64,000 nt of DNA, taken from an uncultured Odoribacter sp. (lineage in GTDB: Bacteria > Bacteroidota > Bacteroidia > Bacteroidales > Marinifilaceae). Shown in pieces: positions 17,647-26,343 of this stretch (position 1 is the stretch's first letter; each line of letters opens with the position of its first letter). The notes beneath the pieces were generated by a model. That model ran no database searches. It saw only the letters and a list, made by a program, of their open reading frames with translations, and was not told where the DNA came from. The stretch is from the NCBI GenBank assembly GCA_910589025.1, contig CAJURM010000003.1, forward strand, positions 124,001-188,000, read 5' to 3'. Both the position numbers and the translations under genes were made by a program.

Positions 17647-18315
17647 ATGGAAAATGTGTTGAAAATCTTATTGCTGGTAGCTTTGTTTGTAATTGTTCCG
17701 CGCTGGATGTGGGGACAGGATACGAAAGTGAAGATTGCTTTACTGAAATACAAAGGGGGCGGTGACTGGTATGCCAACCCGACCTCCCTGCCGAATCTGA
17801 TTCGATTTTGCAATAAAAACCTGCAAACCAATTTGGCTGCGGAACCTGTGACGGTGGAGCCCGGTAACCGCGATATTTTCAATTATCCCTTTGTCCACAT
17901 GACAGGGCACGGGAATGTCGTTTTTACTCCGGTGGAAGTGCAGAACCTGCGGGAATATCTGTTGGCTGGAGGCTTTTTGCATGCGGACGACAATTACGGA
18001 CTGGACCCGGCTTTCCGGAGGGAGATGAAAAAGATATTCCCGGAGGACGAACTCGTCGAACTCCCTTGGGATCATCCGATTTTCAATCAGAAATACAAAT
18101 TCCCGGAAGGGCTTCCTAAGATTCACGAACACGATGCCAAGCGTCCCCAGGCTTTCGGAATCATCAAAGAAGGGAGGTTGGTGGTGCTGTACACCTACGA
18201 AACCGATTTGGGAGACGGCTGGGAAGATCCGGAAGTGCATAAAGATCCGGACATGAAGCATGAACAGGCCCTGGAAATGGGTGCCAATATCATCTCCTAT
18301 GTATTCATGAATTGA
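17647..18315 (+). CDS. DUF4159 domain protein, exported
   Basis: The 222-residue protein has an N-terminal signal peptide or anchor (hydrophobic residues 5-22, WGQD after it). The remainder is one DUF4159 domain, with KIALLKYKGGGDWYANPTSL, then FVHMTGHGNVVFT, LREYLLAGGFLHADDNYG and PWDHPIF. The domain has a class-I glutamine-amidotransferase-like fold in predictions for the family, but its activity is not known. It lies 17 bp after rsmE and is probably co-transcribed with it. In other genomes DUF4159 genes often sit near MoxR/BatA membrane clusters; none is seen here. Confidence 0.8.
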   Translation: MENVLKILLLVALFVIVPRWMWGQDTKVKIALLKYKGGGDWYANPTSLPNLIRFCNKNLQTNLAAEPVTVEPGNRDIFNYPFVHMTGHGNVVFTPVEVQNLREYLLAGGFLHADDNYGLDPAFRREMKKIFPEDELVELPWDHPIFNQKYKFPEGLPKIHEHDAKRPQAFGIIKEGRLVVLYTYETDLGDGWEDPEVHKDPDMKHEQALEMGANIISYVFMN

Positions 18316-18336
18316 AGCGGGAGGAATTTATAAAAG

Positions 18337-18407
18337 TCCCAAAGCAAATACGGAGTATGGGGTATCTGAACTTACTGAGGCTGATGTATACCCGTCTTGC
18401 TTTGGGA
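18337..18407. other. Structured intergenic element between the DUF4159 gene and clpB
   Basis: Within the 329-bp gap 18316-18644 there is a perfect 11-bp inverted repeat, tcccaaagcaa (18337-18347) and ttgctttggga (18397-18407). It encloses a second stem gggtat/ataccc (18360-18365 with 18388-18393). No T run follows, so it is not a standard terminator. The words ggctga, atacccg and ggataatg recall a TPP riboswitch, but other required parts are absent. The rest of the gap holds no ORF; the clpB promoter should lie in it, but I cannot place it with confidence. Confidence 0.45.
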
Positions 18408-18644
18408 TAATGTATGACCGTTGGGGTTGTCTTTCCTTATAACACACGTCTTTTAAACAAATTTAAGAAAATCCGGCGAACTATCGATGGAAAAAGGAGA
18501 TATTCTGACCGGACATTTTGTCGTGTGATTTTTATTTAATTATGTCAAATTGTCGGAATGTCTGTAAAAAAGGCCTGAAACCTTTTGTAAATGGCATCGG
18601 TATAAAATTTGTACATCCTGTAAAGCAGAAAGGAGAATGTGATT

Positions 18645-21245
18645 ATGAATATGGATAATTATACCATTAAGTCGCAGGAAGCGTTGCAAAAAGCGGTGCA
18701 GTATGCGCAAAGTAAAGGACAGCAGGCTATTGAGACCGGACACTTGCTGAAAGCGGTTATGGAGGTGGGGGAAAACGTCACCCAGTTCATCTTTAATAAA
18801 CTGAGTGTAAACAGCCAGGCGCTTTCATCGGCATTGGACCGGATAATCGATACTTATCCGAAAGTGTCGGGAGGCGAAGTTTATCTTTCATCCGACGCGA
18901 ATAAAGTCTTGGAAAAGGCCACCCGTTTTGCCTCCGAAATGGGCGATCAGTATATTTCACTGGAACATATCCTGTTGGGGTTGCTTGACGGGAAGGACCA
19001 TGTGGCACAATTGATGAAAGACAGTGGGATGTCGGAAAAAGAGACGAAAGCTGCCATCAGTGAGTTGCGAAAAGGTTCCAAGGTAAATTCCCAGTCGGCA
19101 GAATCAACCTACGATTCTTTGGGGCGGTATGCGGTGAACCTGAATGAGAGAGCACGGAACGGCAAACTGGACCCGGTGATTGGCCGGGATGATGAAATCC
19201 GGCGGGTATTGCAGATATTGTCCCGCCGTACCAAAAACAATCCGATACTGATTGGAGAACCGGGAGTTGGAAAGACTGCTATCGCAGAAGGATTGGCGCA
19301 ACGTATTGTAAACGGGGATGTGCCTTCCGATTTGTCATCCAAGCAGATTTATTCGTTGGATATGGGAGCCTTGATTGCCGGAGCCAAATACAAAGGGGAA
19401 TTTGAAGAGCGTCTGAAAGCTGTTGTCAATGAAGTGATTTCTTCGGAAGGAGAGATTATTCTGTTTATAGATGAAATCCATACTTTGGTGGGAGCCGGAA
19501 AATCGGATGGGGCCATGGATGCTGCCAACATTTTGAAACCGGCATTGGCAAGGGGAGATTTGCGGGCTATCGGTGCGACGACCTTAAACGAATACCAGAA
19601 ATATTTTGAGCAGGACAAGGCGTTGGAACGCCGCTTCCAGAAAGTGATGATTAATGAGCCGGATGTGATGAGCGCCATCAGTATCATGAGGGGGCTGAAA
19701 GAGAGGTATGAAAACCATCATAAGGTGCGGATTACGGACGATGCAATCATCGCTTCGGTGGAATTGTCCCACCGTTATATTTCCGACCGTTTTTTACCGG
19801 ATAAGGCGATTGACTTGGTAGATGAGGCTGCCGCCCGCCTGCGTCTGGAGATGAATTCCGTACCGGAAGAAATAGACGAACTGGATCGTAAAATACAGCA
19901 GTTGCAGATAGAAAAAGAGGCACTGAAACGGGAAGGCAGCAGTAAAAAACTGGACGACATCAAAAAAGAGCTTGCCGACCTGAATGAAGAACGCACCAAA
20001 CTGCGGGCGCAGTGGGAGTCGGAACGGGCCTTGATTGACGAGATACAAAAGAACAAGGATGCCATAGAGCAGTACCGTTTTGAGGCTTCCCGGGCGGAGC
20101 GTGACGGGGATTACGGGAAAGTGGCCGAATTGCGCTACGGGAAGATGAAAGAAGCCGAACAGCGTATTGAAGAGCTCAAACAGCAATTGGCGGAAAGGAA
20201 AAACGGTGAATCTCTCATACGCGAGGAAGTGACGGCGGACGACATCGCTTCAGTGGTATCCCGGTGGACGGGTATTCCCGTGAACCGGATGATGCAGAGC
20301 GAAAGACAGAAGTTGCTTACGCTGGAGCACGAGCTGCACCAGCGGGTGGTGGGACAGGATGTTGCCATAGCTGCTTTGGCGGATGCCGTTCGCCGGAACC
20401 GGGCGGGGCTACAGGATGCCAAGCGTCCCATCGGTTCATTTATCTTCTTGGGTACCACGGGTGTCGGAAAAACGGAATTGGCCAAGGCATTGGCGGAATT
20501 TTTGTTTGACGACGAGGGACAAATGACCCGTATCGATATGTCGGAATACCAGGAACGCCATTCGGTTTCCCGGTTGATTGGAGCGCCTCCGGGATATGTA
20601 GGCTATGACGAAGGCGGACAATTGACCGAAGCTGTGCGCCGGAAACCCTATTCTGTTATTTTGCTGGATGAAATAGAAAAAGCGCATCCGGATGTCTTTA
20701 ATATCCTCTTGCAGGTGTTGGACGACGGACGATTGACTGACAACAAAGGCCGTGTGGTGGATTTTAAAAACACCATTATCATTATGACCTCCAATATCGG
20801 GGCGCATATCATTCAGGAAAAACTGAAAGACCTGAACGATAAGAACCGGGATGAGGTGTTGGAGAAAACCAATGCTGAAGTATACGAACTGTTGAAACAG
20901 ACCATCCGTCCCGAATTTCTGAACCGGATTGATGAGGTCATCATGTTTACGCCTTTGCAGAAAGCGGAAATTGTGGACATTGTCCGCTTGCAGGTCAAGG
21001 GTGTCAATAAAATGCTGGCGGATAACGGCATTGTGCTCGAAGTCACGGACAAAGCCGTGGATTGGCTTGCCGGCGAAGGCTACGACCCGCAGTTCGGTGC
21101 CCGTCCGGTAAAACGGATTATCCAGCGGGTATTGCTCAACGATTTGTCCAAACAGATTCTGGCAGAGAAAGTGACCAAAGACAGCCACATTGAAGTGGAT
21201 GTCAAGGACAACCAAATCGTATTCCGCAACAAACGGGAGGTTTAA
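18645..21245 (+). CDS. clpB: ATP-dependent disaggregase ClpB
   Basis: Hexameric AAA+ chaperone that pulls polypeptides out of aggregates together with DnaK; 866 residues from the ATG at 18645. This start is preceded by AGGAG at 18631 and chosen over an in-frame GTG at 18639. Clp-N repeats occupy about residues 1-145. AAA-1 follows with Walker A GEPGVGKT near residue 204 and Walker B FIDEIHTL. The coiled-coil middle domain (about 400-520) separates Hsp100/ClpB from ClpA/ClpC. AAA-2 has GTTGVGKTE near 602, the conserved PPGYVGYDEGG pore loop region, and the C-terminal D2-small domain. It is heat-shock regulated in relatives; no CIRCE-like repeat is visible upstream. Confidence 0.97.
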   Translation: MNMDNYTIKSQEALQKAVQYAQSKGQQAIETGHLLKAVMEVGENVTQFIFNKLSVNSQALSSALDRIIDTYPKVSGGEVYLSSDANKVLEKATRFASEMGDQYISLEHILLGLLDGKDHVAQLMKDSGMSEKETKAAISELRKGSKVNSQSAESTYDSLGRYAVNLNERARNGKLDPVIGRDDEIRRVLQILSRRTKNNPILIGEPGVGKTAIAEGLAQRIVNGDVPSDLSSKQIYSLDMGALIAGAKYKGEFEERLKAVVNEVISSEGEIILFIDEIHTLVGAGKSDGAMDAANILKPALARGDLRAIGATTLNEYQKYFEQDKALERRFQKVMINEPDVMSAISIMRGLKERYENHHKVRITDDAIIASVELSHRYISDRFLPDKAIDLVDEAAARLRLEMNSVPEEIDELDRKIQQLQIEKEALKREGSSKKLDDIKKELADLNEERTKLRAQWESERALIDEIQKNKDAIEQYRFEASRAERDGDYGKVAELRYGKMKEAEQRIEELKQQLAERKNGESLIREEVTADDIASVVSRWTGIPVNRMMQSERQKLLTLEHELHQRVVGQDVAIAALADAVRRNRAGLQDAKRPIGSFIFLGTTGVGKTELAKALAEFLFDDEGQMTRIDMSEYQERHSVSRLIGAPPGYVGYDEGGQLTEAVRRKPYSVILLDEIEKAHPDVFNILLQVLDDGRLTDNKGRVVDFKNTIIIMTSNIGAHIIQEKLKDLNDKNRDEVLEKTNAEVYELLKQTIRPEFLNRIDEVIMFTPLQKAEIVDIVRLQVKGVNKMLADNGIVLEVTDKAVDWLAGEGYDPQFGARPVKRIIQRVLLNDLSKQILAEKVTKDSHIEVDVKDNQIVFRNKREV

Positions 21246-21271
21246 ATACGCGTTTTGAAGGATAAAATTAG

Positions 21272-21312
21272 TTACCCGCCCTTACCCGCTATAAAATGGT
21301 GAGGGCGGGTAA
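21272..21312 (+). terminator. Inverted repeat downstream of clpB, probable terminator
   Basis: ttacccgccc (21272-21281) and gggcgggtaa (21303-21312) form a perfect 10-bp stem with a 21-nt loop, 26 bp after the clpB stop. The left arm motif TTACCCGC is repeated at 21282-21289, and cgggtaa recurs at 21340-21346, so this region is a cluster of TTACCCGC/GCGGGTAA copies. No long T tract follows, so terminator function is moderate. Confidence 0.45.
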
Positions 21313-21360
21313 TTCTATAAGACCTTCTGTATCCCTTATCGGGTAAGGGGTCCCGGGGGT

Positions 21361-21426
21361 GTTAAAATCTATTAATCCTATATAAACCCTCGCTAAACCC
21401 TCTATTAACCCTTGCTATACCCTCAC
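21361..21426. repeat. Tandem 11-bp degenerate repeats, helically phased
   Basis: Consecutive 11-bp units at 21372, 21383, 21394, 21405 and 21416 follow the consensus TWAACCCTcgc. The CCT core recurs at exactly 11-bp steps (cores at 21377, 21388, 21399, 21410 and 21421). A weaker sixth unit precedes at 21361. One helical turn per unit places all cores on one face of the DNA. They lie 62 bp upstream of a good -33 element for the large secreted-protein gene, so a binding platform for a regulator is one possibility; a slipped-strand remnant is another. Confidence 0.7.
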
Positions 21427-21487
21427 TACTTGCCTTTTATAGCGGTATTATAAAGTAATGGCAACTTCTTGTAATCCTTTTTTCTAT

Positions 21488-21522
21488 TTTGAAAACAAGT
21501 TTCATATTTTTCTTTATCTTTG
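21488..21522 (+). promoter_or_regulatory. Promoter of the large secreted-protein gene
   Basis: TTTG at 21488-21491 and TATCTTTG at 21515-21522 match the Bacteroidetes -33/-7 elements, with a 23-bp spacer that is slightly long. Transcription would start near 21529. Confidence 0.5.
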
Positions 21523-21812
21523 TCTCGTTACGGAGGAGTAGGCGTATTCTATCGTAACAGATATATTTTATTTGAAGCGTTTAGCTTTATCCTTGGAGAA
21601 AAAACGACCAATTTTAACACTAAAGGATAGGCAGTATAAACGTTCGTGCTTGCCGTATATAACTTTATATACAGTGTGTGCGTGGGTGACTGTTTATTTT
21701 AGTGTGGGTGCTTGGTCGTACCTTTCTCCGGATAAACGAAAGTTCCCACGCTTCTTTTTATCACAAATATACCTTTCCGGGAACTTTTTAAGGTGCTAAG
21801 TAATTTTCGTGT
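21523..21812 (+). other. Long untranslated leader of the large secreted-protein gene
   Basis: About 280 nt separate the inferred transcript start from the ATG at 21813. The first part contains gttacg (21527-21532) and cgtaac (21553-21558), able to pair. A 75-codon TTG-started frame (21572-21799) lies in the leader, but it has no recognisable family and no good start, so I do not call it a gene. A regulatory 5' UTR is the simplest reading. Confidence 0.4.
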
Positions 21813-24800
21813 ATGAAGAAATTATTTGGATGTGTATGTGTGTGTCAAATGTTACTGCCCGTCCTATTGGTGTTGTGTACGATAGCGGGACTCAAAGCGA
21901 ATAACATCCGGGTGGAGGGAAAAACACGGCTTGTGAATTTTGTTGGAACCGATACGGCAGTTATCGAAGTGAATCTTCGTTGGGACAACTCCTGGCGCGA
22001 TGACTTCAACTGGGATGCCGCCTGGGTGTTCTTTAAGTTCAAGAAACGGGGACTGGAGAATCCCTGGCAGCATGCTTATCTGGGTTCTTCCGGTCATGTA
22101 TTGACTCCCGGTGCCGGGAATGAAGGAGGAGGCTACGCCTATATGGCTGGTGCCAACGGAGGAAAAGTGAACGGGTTGTATGTAATGCGTAACAGTATCT
22201 CGGAAGGGAATGCCAGTGTAAAGCTACAGGTGAAGTGGCCTCTCAGTGGTACAGGACTGACGAAAAGTGATTTCGGGGATGCGTTGGATAAAATCTACGT
22301 CGCTGCACATGCCATAGAAATGGTTTACATTCCTTACGGGGCTTATTATTTAGGGGATGCCGCTTCTCATCTTTGTTTTCACGAATACTTTTCACCCGAC
22401 CGGAATCCGATACGGACAAAAGGCTATGAGAGCCTGAGTTCTTCTTCCATTTATCAGAATAAATATCCTCCGGAATATGCTATTGATGCGGACATAAATA
22501 CCCATTACCATTCAGCCGGGAGGTCAAACGAGTGGTTTATGATCAATTTCGGAACCCCGAAGACGATGCGTTATTTTACCATCCGTACACATTACGGCGG
22601 GTCAGGTTATTTTGTGGAAGGCAGCAACGATGGGAGTAATTGGTCTACCTTGTGGAGCGGTAGCGGTTCGGCATGGAGTACCACCCAAAGCAAGCACAAG
22701 ATAACGAATCCGGGCGCTTATCAATATTACCGTTTCCGCGAGACGGGCAATTATCTGGTAATCTATGACGTAGCTTTAATGGAAGATGCTTTTCCGGTGG
22801 CTGTTGATTCGGAAGATGCATTGACGTTGTGTTTGAATGGAGAGAATAGTTTTGTCTCTTTGGCTGCTTCCTACCCGAAAGGATATGCCGGGTTTTACGT
22901 CATGAAGTACGAAACAAGCCAGGAGCAGTATGTCGAGTTCCTCAACTCTCTGACGTTGGAACAGCAAAAGGCTCGTGTGGCAAACAACAATTTCTCTACG
23001 ATGAAGAAAGGGGATTACGTCTTTGGAGAGTTGAAGACTCCGAGTTGCCGGAACGGTATCGCTTTCGTGGAGCAGAAACAGTCCGATGCTCCCGTCGTGT
23101 TCGGTAATAATCTGAATCCGGGTAACGATTTCTTTTCCACCGATGACGGGCAGACTCTGGCCTGTAATTACATGAGCGTGGAGGATATGATAGCCTATTG
23201 CAGTTGGAGCGGTTTGCGTCCGATGAGTGAGCTGGAATACGAAAAGGCATGCCGCAGGTTTTATCCCCAACTACCCGATAAAGGGGAATATGCCTGGAAT
23301 ACGAACAACGGAGTAAACCGTCTCAGCGGACTGTATGAATTAAGCTATCAGGGTGACCAGCGGGAGCAGGCTGTGAGCTATCTGAAGAATGTGAACAGCG
23401 GTACCACGAACAGCATTAACGGTCCCGTGCGATGCGGATTGTTTGCCACCTCTGCCACGAACCAGACACAAGCGGGTGCGACGTACTGGGGAGTGATGGA
23501 GATGAGCGGTAATGTGAAAGAGTTGTGTGCGAATGTGAACTACACGACACTTAACGGAGGAAGTTGCGGAACGGGAGTGTACAATGCCAATCTGTGGGAC
23601 AAGACAGCAAATAAATACGGCGTTCGGGGTGGCGGCTTTTCTTCTGCCGATTCTTCGCTTCGTACTTCCGACCGGTCGGAAGTGATGAATTATTTTATGG
23701 CAATCACCCAACGTGACAGTACGGTGGGATTCCGGGGAGTGTATAGTCTTTCGGGGATTGAGATTGACGGAGGTACAATTAAAAATACGGAGGATACAGC
23801 TTGTTGGGGAGGTACAGAGATAGCGAATGTGACGGCAGCTTCTTGCCCGGATTTTCCCGATGTGCGTTTCCAATACAATTGGTATGTGAAGAAGCCCGGA
23901 GAAGCGAAGTTTGATATAGTTGCCAATGCAGGCGGGGAATCATTAAATTATGAGCATTTTACAAACAAAACCACTGCTCCGGTGGTTTATACATTCCGTC
24001 GTACAGGTATTTGTGCTATGGGAGTGGCAGAGAGTAATGAAGTAACGGTAACGATATTACCGGAACCGTTTATTGCTTCCTCCTATACCTTTAATCCTTG
24101 TCCGGTAGCGATACCGCATCGTTGGGAAGGGATGAAGAATACCTGGCGTATACAGGAACAGCCGAAAGCATTTGTTGTGGAGGATGGCAGCAATTTGTTG
24201 GTGGCTAATTTAACGGGAGATGGTACATATACTTTAATGGGTAGTACGGAAGGATGTCCGGATGTGTTTACTACGAAAGTTCAGATATCCAATTCTTTGG
24301 TTTTATCAAAGGCTACGACATTCGGTTATACGGGAACAGCTCAGTGTGTCGTTTTGCCAGCGGGTAAATATAAAGTGGAAGCGTGGGGGGCAGGTGGATT
24401 GAATGGAAGTTATTATCATACCGGGATAGGTGGTTACGGTGGTTATACGGCAGGAGAAATACAATTACCGACAGCAACTTCTTTTATTATTTACGTGGGT
24501 TCTAAACCGTCAGCGACAGGACAAAGAGGATTCAATGGGGGAGGTTTGGGTGGAGCACTTTATAGAAGTGGTGGCGGTGGTGGAGCAACGGATGTCCGTT
24601 TGGTAAATGCTGCATGGGATAATTTCAATGGTCTGAAATCCCGTATTATGGTAGCAGGAGGTGGTGGCGGTGCTTCTGGGTATGGAACAGTAGGCGGCGC
24701 TACCGGACGTGGAGGTTCTGGTGGAGGATTGACAGGATATGGTGGTACTTATTCTGTTTGTTGTGCTGGAGGTACTTATCATACACCTGCTACTGGTGGA

Positions 24801-25226
24801 GCACAAACGGCGGGAGGAACAGCCGCATATTCAAATGAAAATCAAGGTAATGTAGGACGTTTGGGTATAGGAGGTGACCGTGTAGGAACTTCTGGTGGTG
24901 GTGCTGGTGGTGGATATTATGGAGGTGGAGGTTCTCTTACGACATACCATGTTGTCGGTTCCGGTGCCGGAGGTTCGTCATTTATATCCGGTCATAACGG
25001 TTGCGATGCAATCAATGCTTCTTCTACATCGGATAACATTCTTCATACAGGACAACCGAACCATTATTCCGGTTTCTATTTCAAAAATACGATCATGATT
25101 GATGGTGAGGGATACCGGTGGACGAATACAAAAGGTTCCAAAACCAATATGCCGAATTTAGCAGGAACTGGAACCATGACGGGTAATACAGGTCATGGAC
25201 AGGTAAAGATTACGCCGTTGAATTAA
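21813..25226 (+). CDS. Secreted multidomain protein: FGE-sulfatase-like domain with inserted discoidin domain, Ig-like region and C-terminal glycine-rich domain
   Basis: The 1137-residue protein has a signal peptide (1-29). Residues about 30-165 form an uncharacterised N-terminal beta domain. An FGE/SUMF1-like fold starts with MVYIPYGAYYLGD (170-182). It is interrupted by an F5/8 type C (discoidin) domain (about 205-327, EYAIDADINTHYHS to YLVIYDVALMED) and resumes at GFYVMKYETSQEQYVEF (360), with GVMEMSGNVKEL (550) and VRGGGFSS...VGFRGVY (604-644). The active-site cysteine pair of true formylglycine-generating enzymes is not seen, so this is probably a binding or structural version. An Ig-like segment (about 680-760) follows. 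The last 300 residues are a Gly-rich domain (PF12810 type, related to the ALK/LTK extracellular glycine-rich region) full of GGGGG runs. The function is unknown; surface adhesion or glycan binding is inferred. Confidence 0.8.
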   Translation: MKKLFGCVCVCQMLLPVLLVLCTIAGLKANNIRVEGKTRLVNFVGTDTAVIEVNLRWDNSWRDDFNWDAAWVFFKFKKRGLENPWQHAYLGSSGHVLTPGAGNEGGGYAYMAGANGGKVNGLYVMRNSISEGNASVKLQVKWPLSGTGLTKSDFGDALDKIYVAAHAIEMVYIPYGAYYLGDAASHLCFHEYFSPDRNPIRTKGYESLSSSSIYQNKYPPEYAIDADINTHYHSAGRSNEWFMINFGTPKTMRYFTIRTHYGGSGYFVEGSNDGSNWSTLWSGSGSAWSTTQSKHKITNPGAYQYYRFRETGNYLVIYDVALMEDAFPVAVDSEDALTLCLNGENSFVSLAASYPKGYAGFYVMKYETSQEQYVEFLNSLTLEQQKARVANNNFSTMKKGDYVFGELKTPSCRNGIAFVEQKQSDAPVVFGNNLNPGNDFFSTDDGQTLACNYMSVEDMIAYCSWSGLRPMSELEYEKACRRFYPQLPDKGEYAWNTNNGVNRLSGLYELSYQGDQREQAVSYLKNVNSGTTNSINGPVRCGLFATSATNQTQAGATYWGVMEMSGNVKELCANVNYTTLNGGSCGTGVYNANLWDKTANKYGVRGGGFSSADSSLRTSDRSEVMNYFMAITQRDSTVGFRGVYSLSGIEIDGGTIKNTEDTACWGGTEIANVTAASCPDFPDVRFQYNWYVKKPGEAKFDIVANAGGESLNYEHFTNKTTAPVVYTFRRTGICAMGVAESNEVTVTILPEPFIASSYTFNPCPVAIPHRWEGMKNTWRIQEQPKAFVVEDGSNLLVANLTGDGTYTLMGSTEGCPDVFTTKVQISNSLVLSKATTFGYTGTAQCVVLPAGKYKVEAWGAGGLNGSYYHTGIGGYGGYTAGEIQLPTATSFIIYVGSKPSATGQRGFNGGGLGGALYRSGGGGGATDVRLVNAAWDNFNGLKSRIMVAGGGGGASGYGTVGGATGRGGSGGGLTGYGGTYSVCCAGGTYHTPATGGAQTAGGTAAYSNENQGNVGRLGIGGDRVGTSGGGAGGGYYGGGGSLTTYHVVGSGAGGSSFISGHNGCDAINASSTSDNILHTGQPNHYSGFYFKNTIMIDGEGYRWTNTKGSKTNMPNLAGTGTMTGNTGHGQVKITPLN

Positions 25227-25248
25227 AAGGTTGAAGAGTTAAAAAGGT

Positions 25249-25298
25249 GAAAGGGAGCAGTGGAGAAATGCAATAGTTTTTTTCTTCTGCTCCCTTTC
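25249..25298. terminator. Bidirectional hairpin between the secreted-protein gene and the aldo-keto reductase gene
   Basis: The 12-bp arms gaaagggagcag (25249-25260) and ctgctccctttc (25287-25298) enclose a 26-nt loop. It is placed between two convergent genes, with T-rich sequence on the right and A-rich sequence on the left. Confidence 0.65.
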
Positions 25299-25306
25299 TC
25301 TATTTT

Positions 25307-26308
25307 TTATCTTCTCGTAATCCGGTCTATTGCTTCGAGTTCCTCGGCGGTAAATCCGGGGCTTTGGAGTGTTTTTAAATTGTTTTTGAGTTGGGTGACG
25401 GAGCTGGCGCCGATGATGACACTGGTAACCCGGTGGTCTTTCAACAACCAGGCGATGGCCATTTCTGCCAGACTTTGGCCTCTTTGTCGGGCTATTTCGT
25501 TGAGTTGGCGTACCTGACTGATTTTTTCCGGAGTCACTTGTTCCTGTTTCAGAAATCCGGTAGACTTGGCAGCACGGGAATCGGCAGGAATGCCGTTTAA
25601 ATAACGGTCGGTAAGTAATCCTTGGGCTAAGGGCGAGAAAGCTATCATGCCTATGCGGTTCGTCCCGATGGTATCCAACAGTCCGTTTTCCACTCCCCGG
25701 TCGAAAAGGGAATAGCGGTCTTGGTGAATCAAACAGGGTGTACCGCATTGTTTCAGCAACCGGAGGGCGGTTTGTGTTTGTTCTTCGTTGTATTTGGACA
25801 GCCCGATGTAGAGGGCTTTTCCTTGTTTGACAATATCGCTCAGCACCTGCATGGTTTCTTCCATCGGCGTATCCGGGTCGGGACGATGGGAGTAGAAAAT
25901 ATCGACATATTCGACGCCCATCCGTTTTAAACTCTGGTCGATGCTTGCCATGAGGTGTTTGCGGCTGCCCCAGCTTCCGTATGGTCCGGGCCACATGTCG
26001 TGTCCGGCTTTAGTCGATAGGATAAGTTCGTCCCGGTAGGTCGCCAGTCCTTTTTTCAGAATGCGTCCGAAGTTTTCTTCGGCACTTCCGGGTAAAGGAC
26101 CGTAGTTGTTGGCTAAGTCGAAGTGGGTGATGCCGTTGTCGAAAGCGGAGAAAGCGATCTGACTGTAATTTTCAAAGGCGTCTACACTCCCGAAGTTGTG
26201 CCATAGTCCCAGGGAAAGGGAGGGGAGCAGGAGACCGCTGTTGCCGCACCGGCGGTAAGTCATTGTATTGTAGCGTTGGTTGGCAGCTTCATAGGTTTTC
26301 ATAGGCAT
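25307..26308 (-). CDS. Aldo-keto reductase, YghZ/AKR14-like
   Basis: NADPH-dependent aldehyde reductase with a TIM-barrel fold, 333 residues. The N-terminus MTYRRCGNSGLLLPSLSLGLWHNFG is diagnostic of the YghZ (L-glyceraldehyde-3-phosphate reductase, methylglyoxal-detoxifying) group. Catalytic positions are visible as DLANNYGP (Asp/Tyr), LSTKAG (Lys) and FYSHRPD (His). The C-terminal cofactor loop is SVIIGASSVTQLKNN. Two ATGs 6 bp apart (26308 and 26302) could serve as start. It follows the anSME gene by 35 bp and is probably co-transcribed with it, although no functional link is known. Confidence 0.9.
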   Translation of the reverse strand: MPMKTYEAANQRYNTMTYRRCGNSGLLLPSLSLGLWHNFGSVDAFENYSQIAFSAFDNGITHFDLANNYGPLPGSAEENFGRILKKGLATYRDELILSTKAGHDMWPGPYGSWGSRKHLMASIDQSLKRMGVEYVDIFYSHRPDPDTPMEETMQVLSDIVKQGKALYIGLSKYNEEQTQTALRLLKQCGTPCLIHQDRYSLFDRGVENGLLDTIGTNRIGMIAFSPLAQGLLTDRYLNGIPADSRAAKSTGFLKQEQVTPEKISQVRQLNEIARQRGQSLAEMAIAWLLKDHRVTSVIIGASSVTQLKNNLKTLQSPGFTAEELEAIDRITRR

Positions 26309-26343
26309 AAATGGATTTGTTTGATTCCGGAGGAGGAAATCGG

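Noticed and set aside
18351..18425. TPP riboswitch
   Set aside because: The words ggctga, atacccg and ggataatg fit, but the CUGAU core and the CUGG/CCAG P5 stem are absent, and no thiamine gene is adjacent. I kept it only as an unexplained structured element.
18584..18611. Promoter for clpB (TTTG ... taaaatttg)
   Set aside because: The -7 element has AA instead of TA at the key position and the spacer is too short; not listed as a feature.
20436..21215. 259-codon antisense frame inside clpB
   Set aside because: Shadow of the conserved second AAA+ domain; no start signal, promoter or domain.
21572..21799. 75-codon ORF in the leader of the large secreted protein
   Set aside because: It starts with TTG, has no ribosome-binding signal and no recognisable family or signal peptide, and lies in what appears to be a 5' leader.
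21813..25226. Active formylglycine-generating enzyme acting with the nearby anSME gene
   Set aside because: The expected cysteine pair is missing from the FGE-like domain and the protein is exported, so a sulfatase-maturation role is not supported.
25239..25994. 251-codon minus-strand frame overlapping the aldo-keto reductase
   Set aside because: It is the +1 frame of a strongly conserved enzyme on the same strand; composition is Arg/Pro/Ser-rich with no domain.
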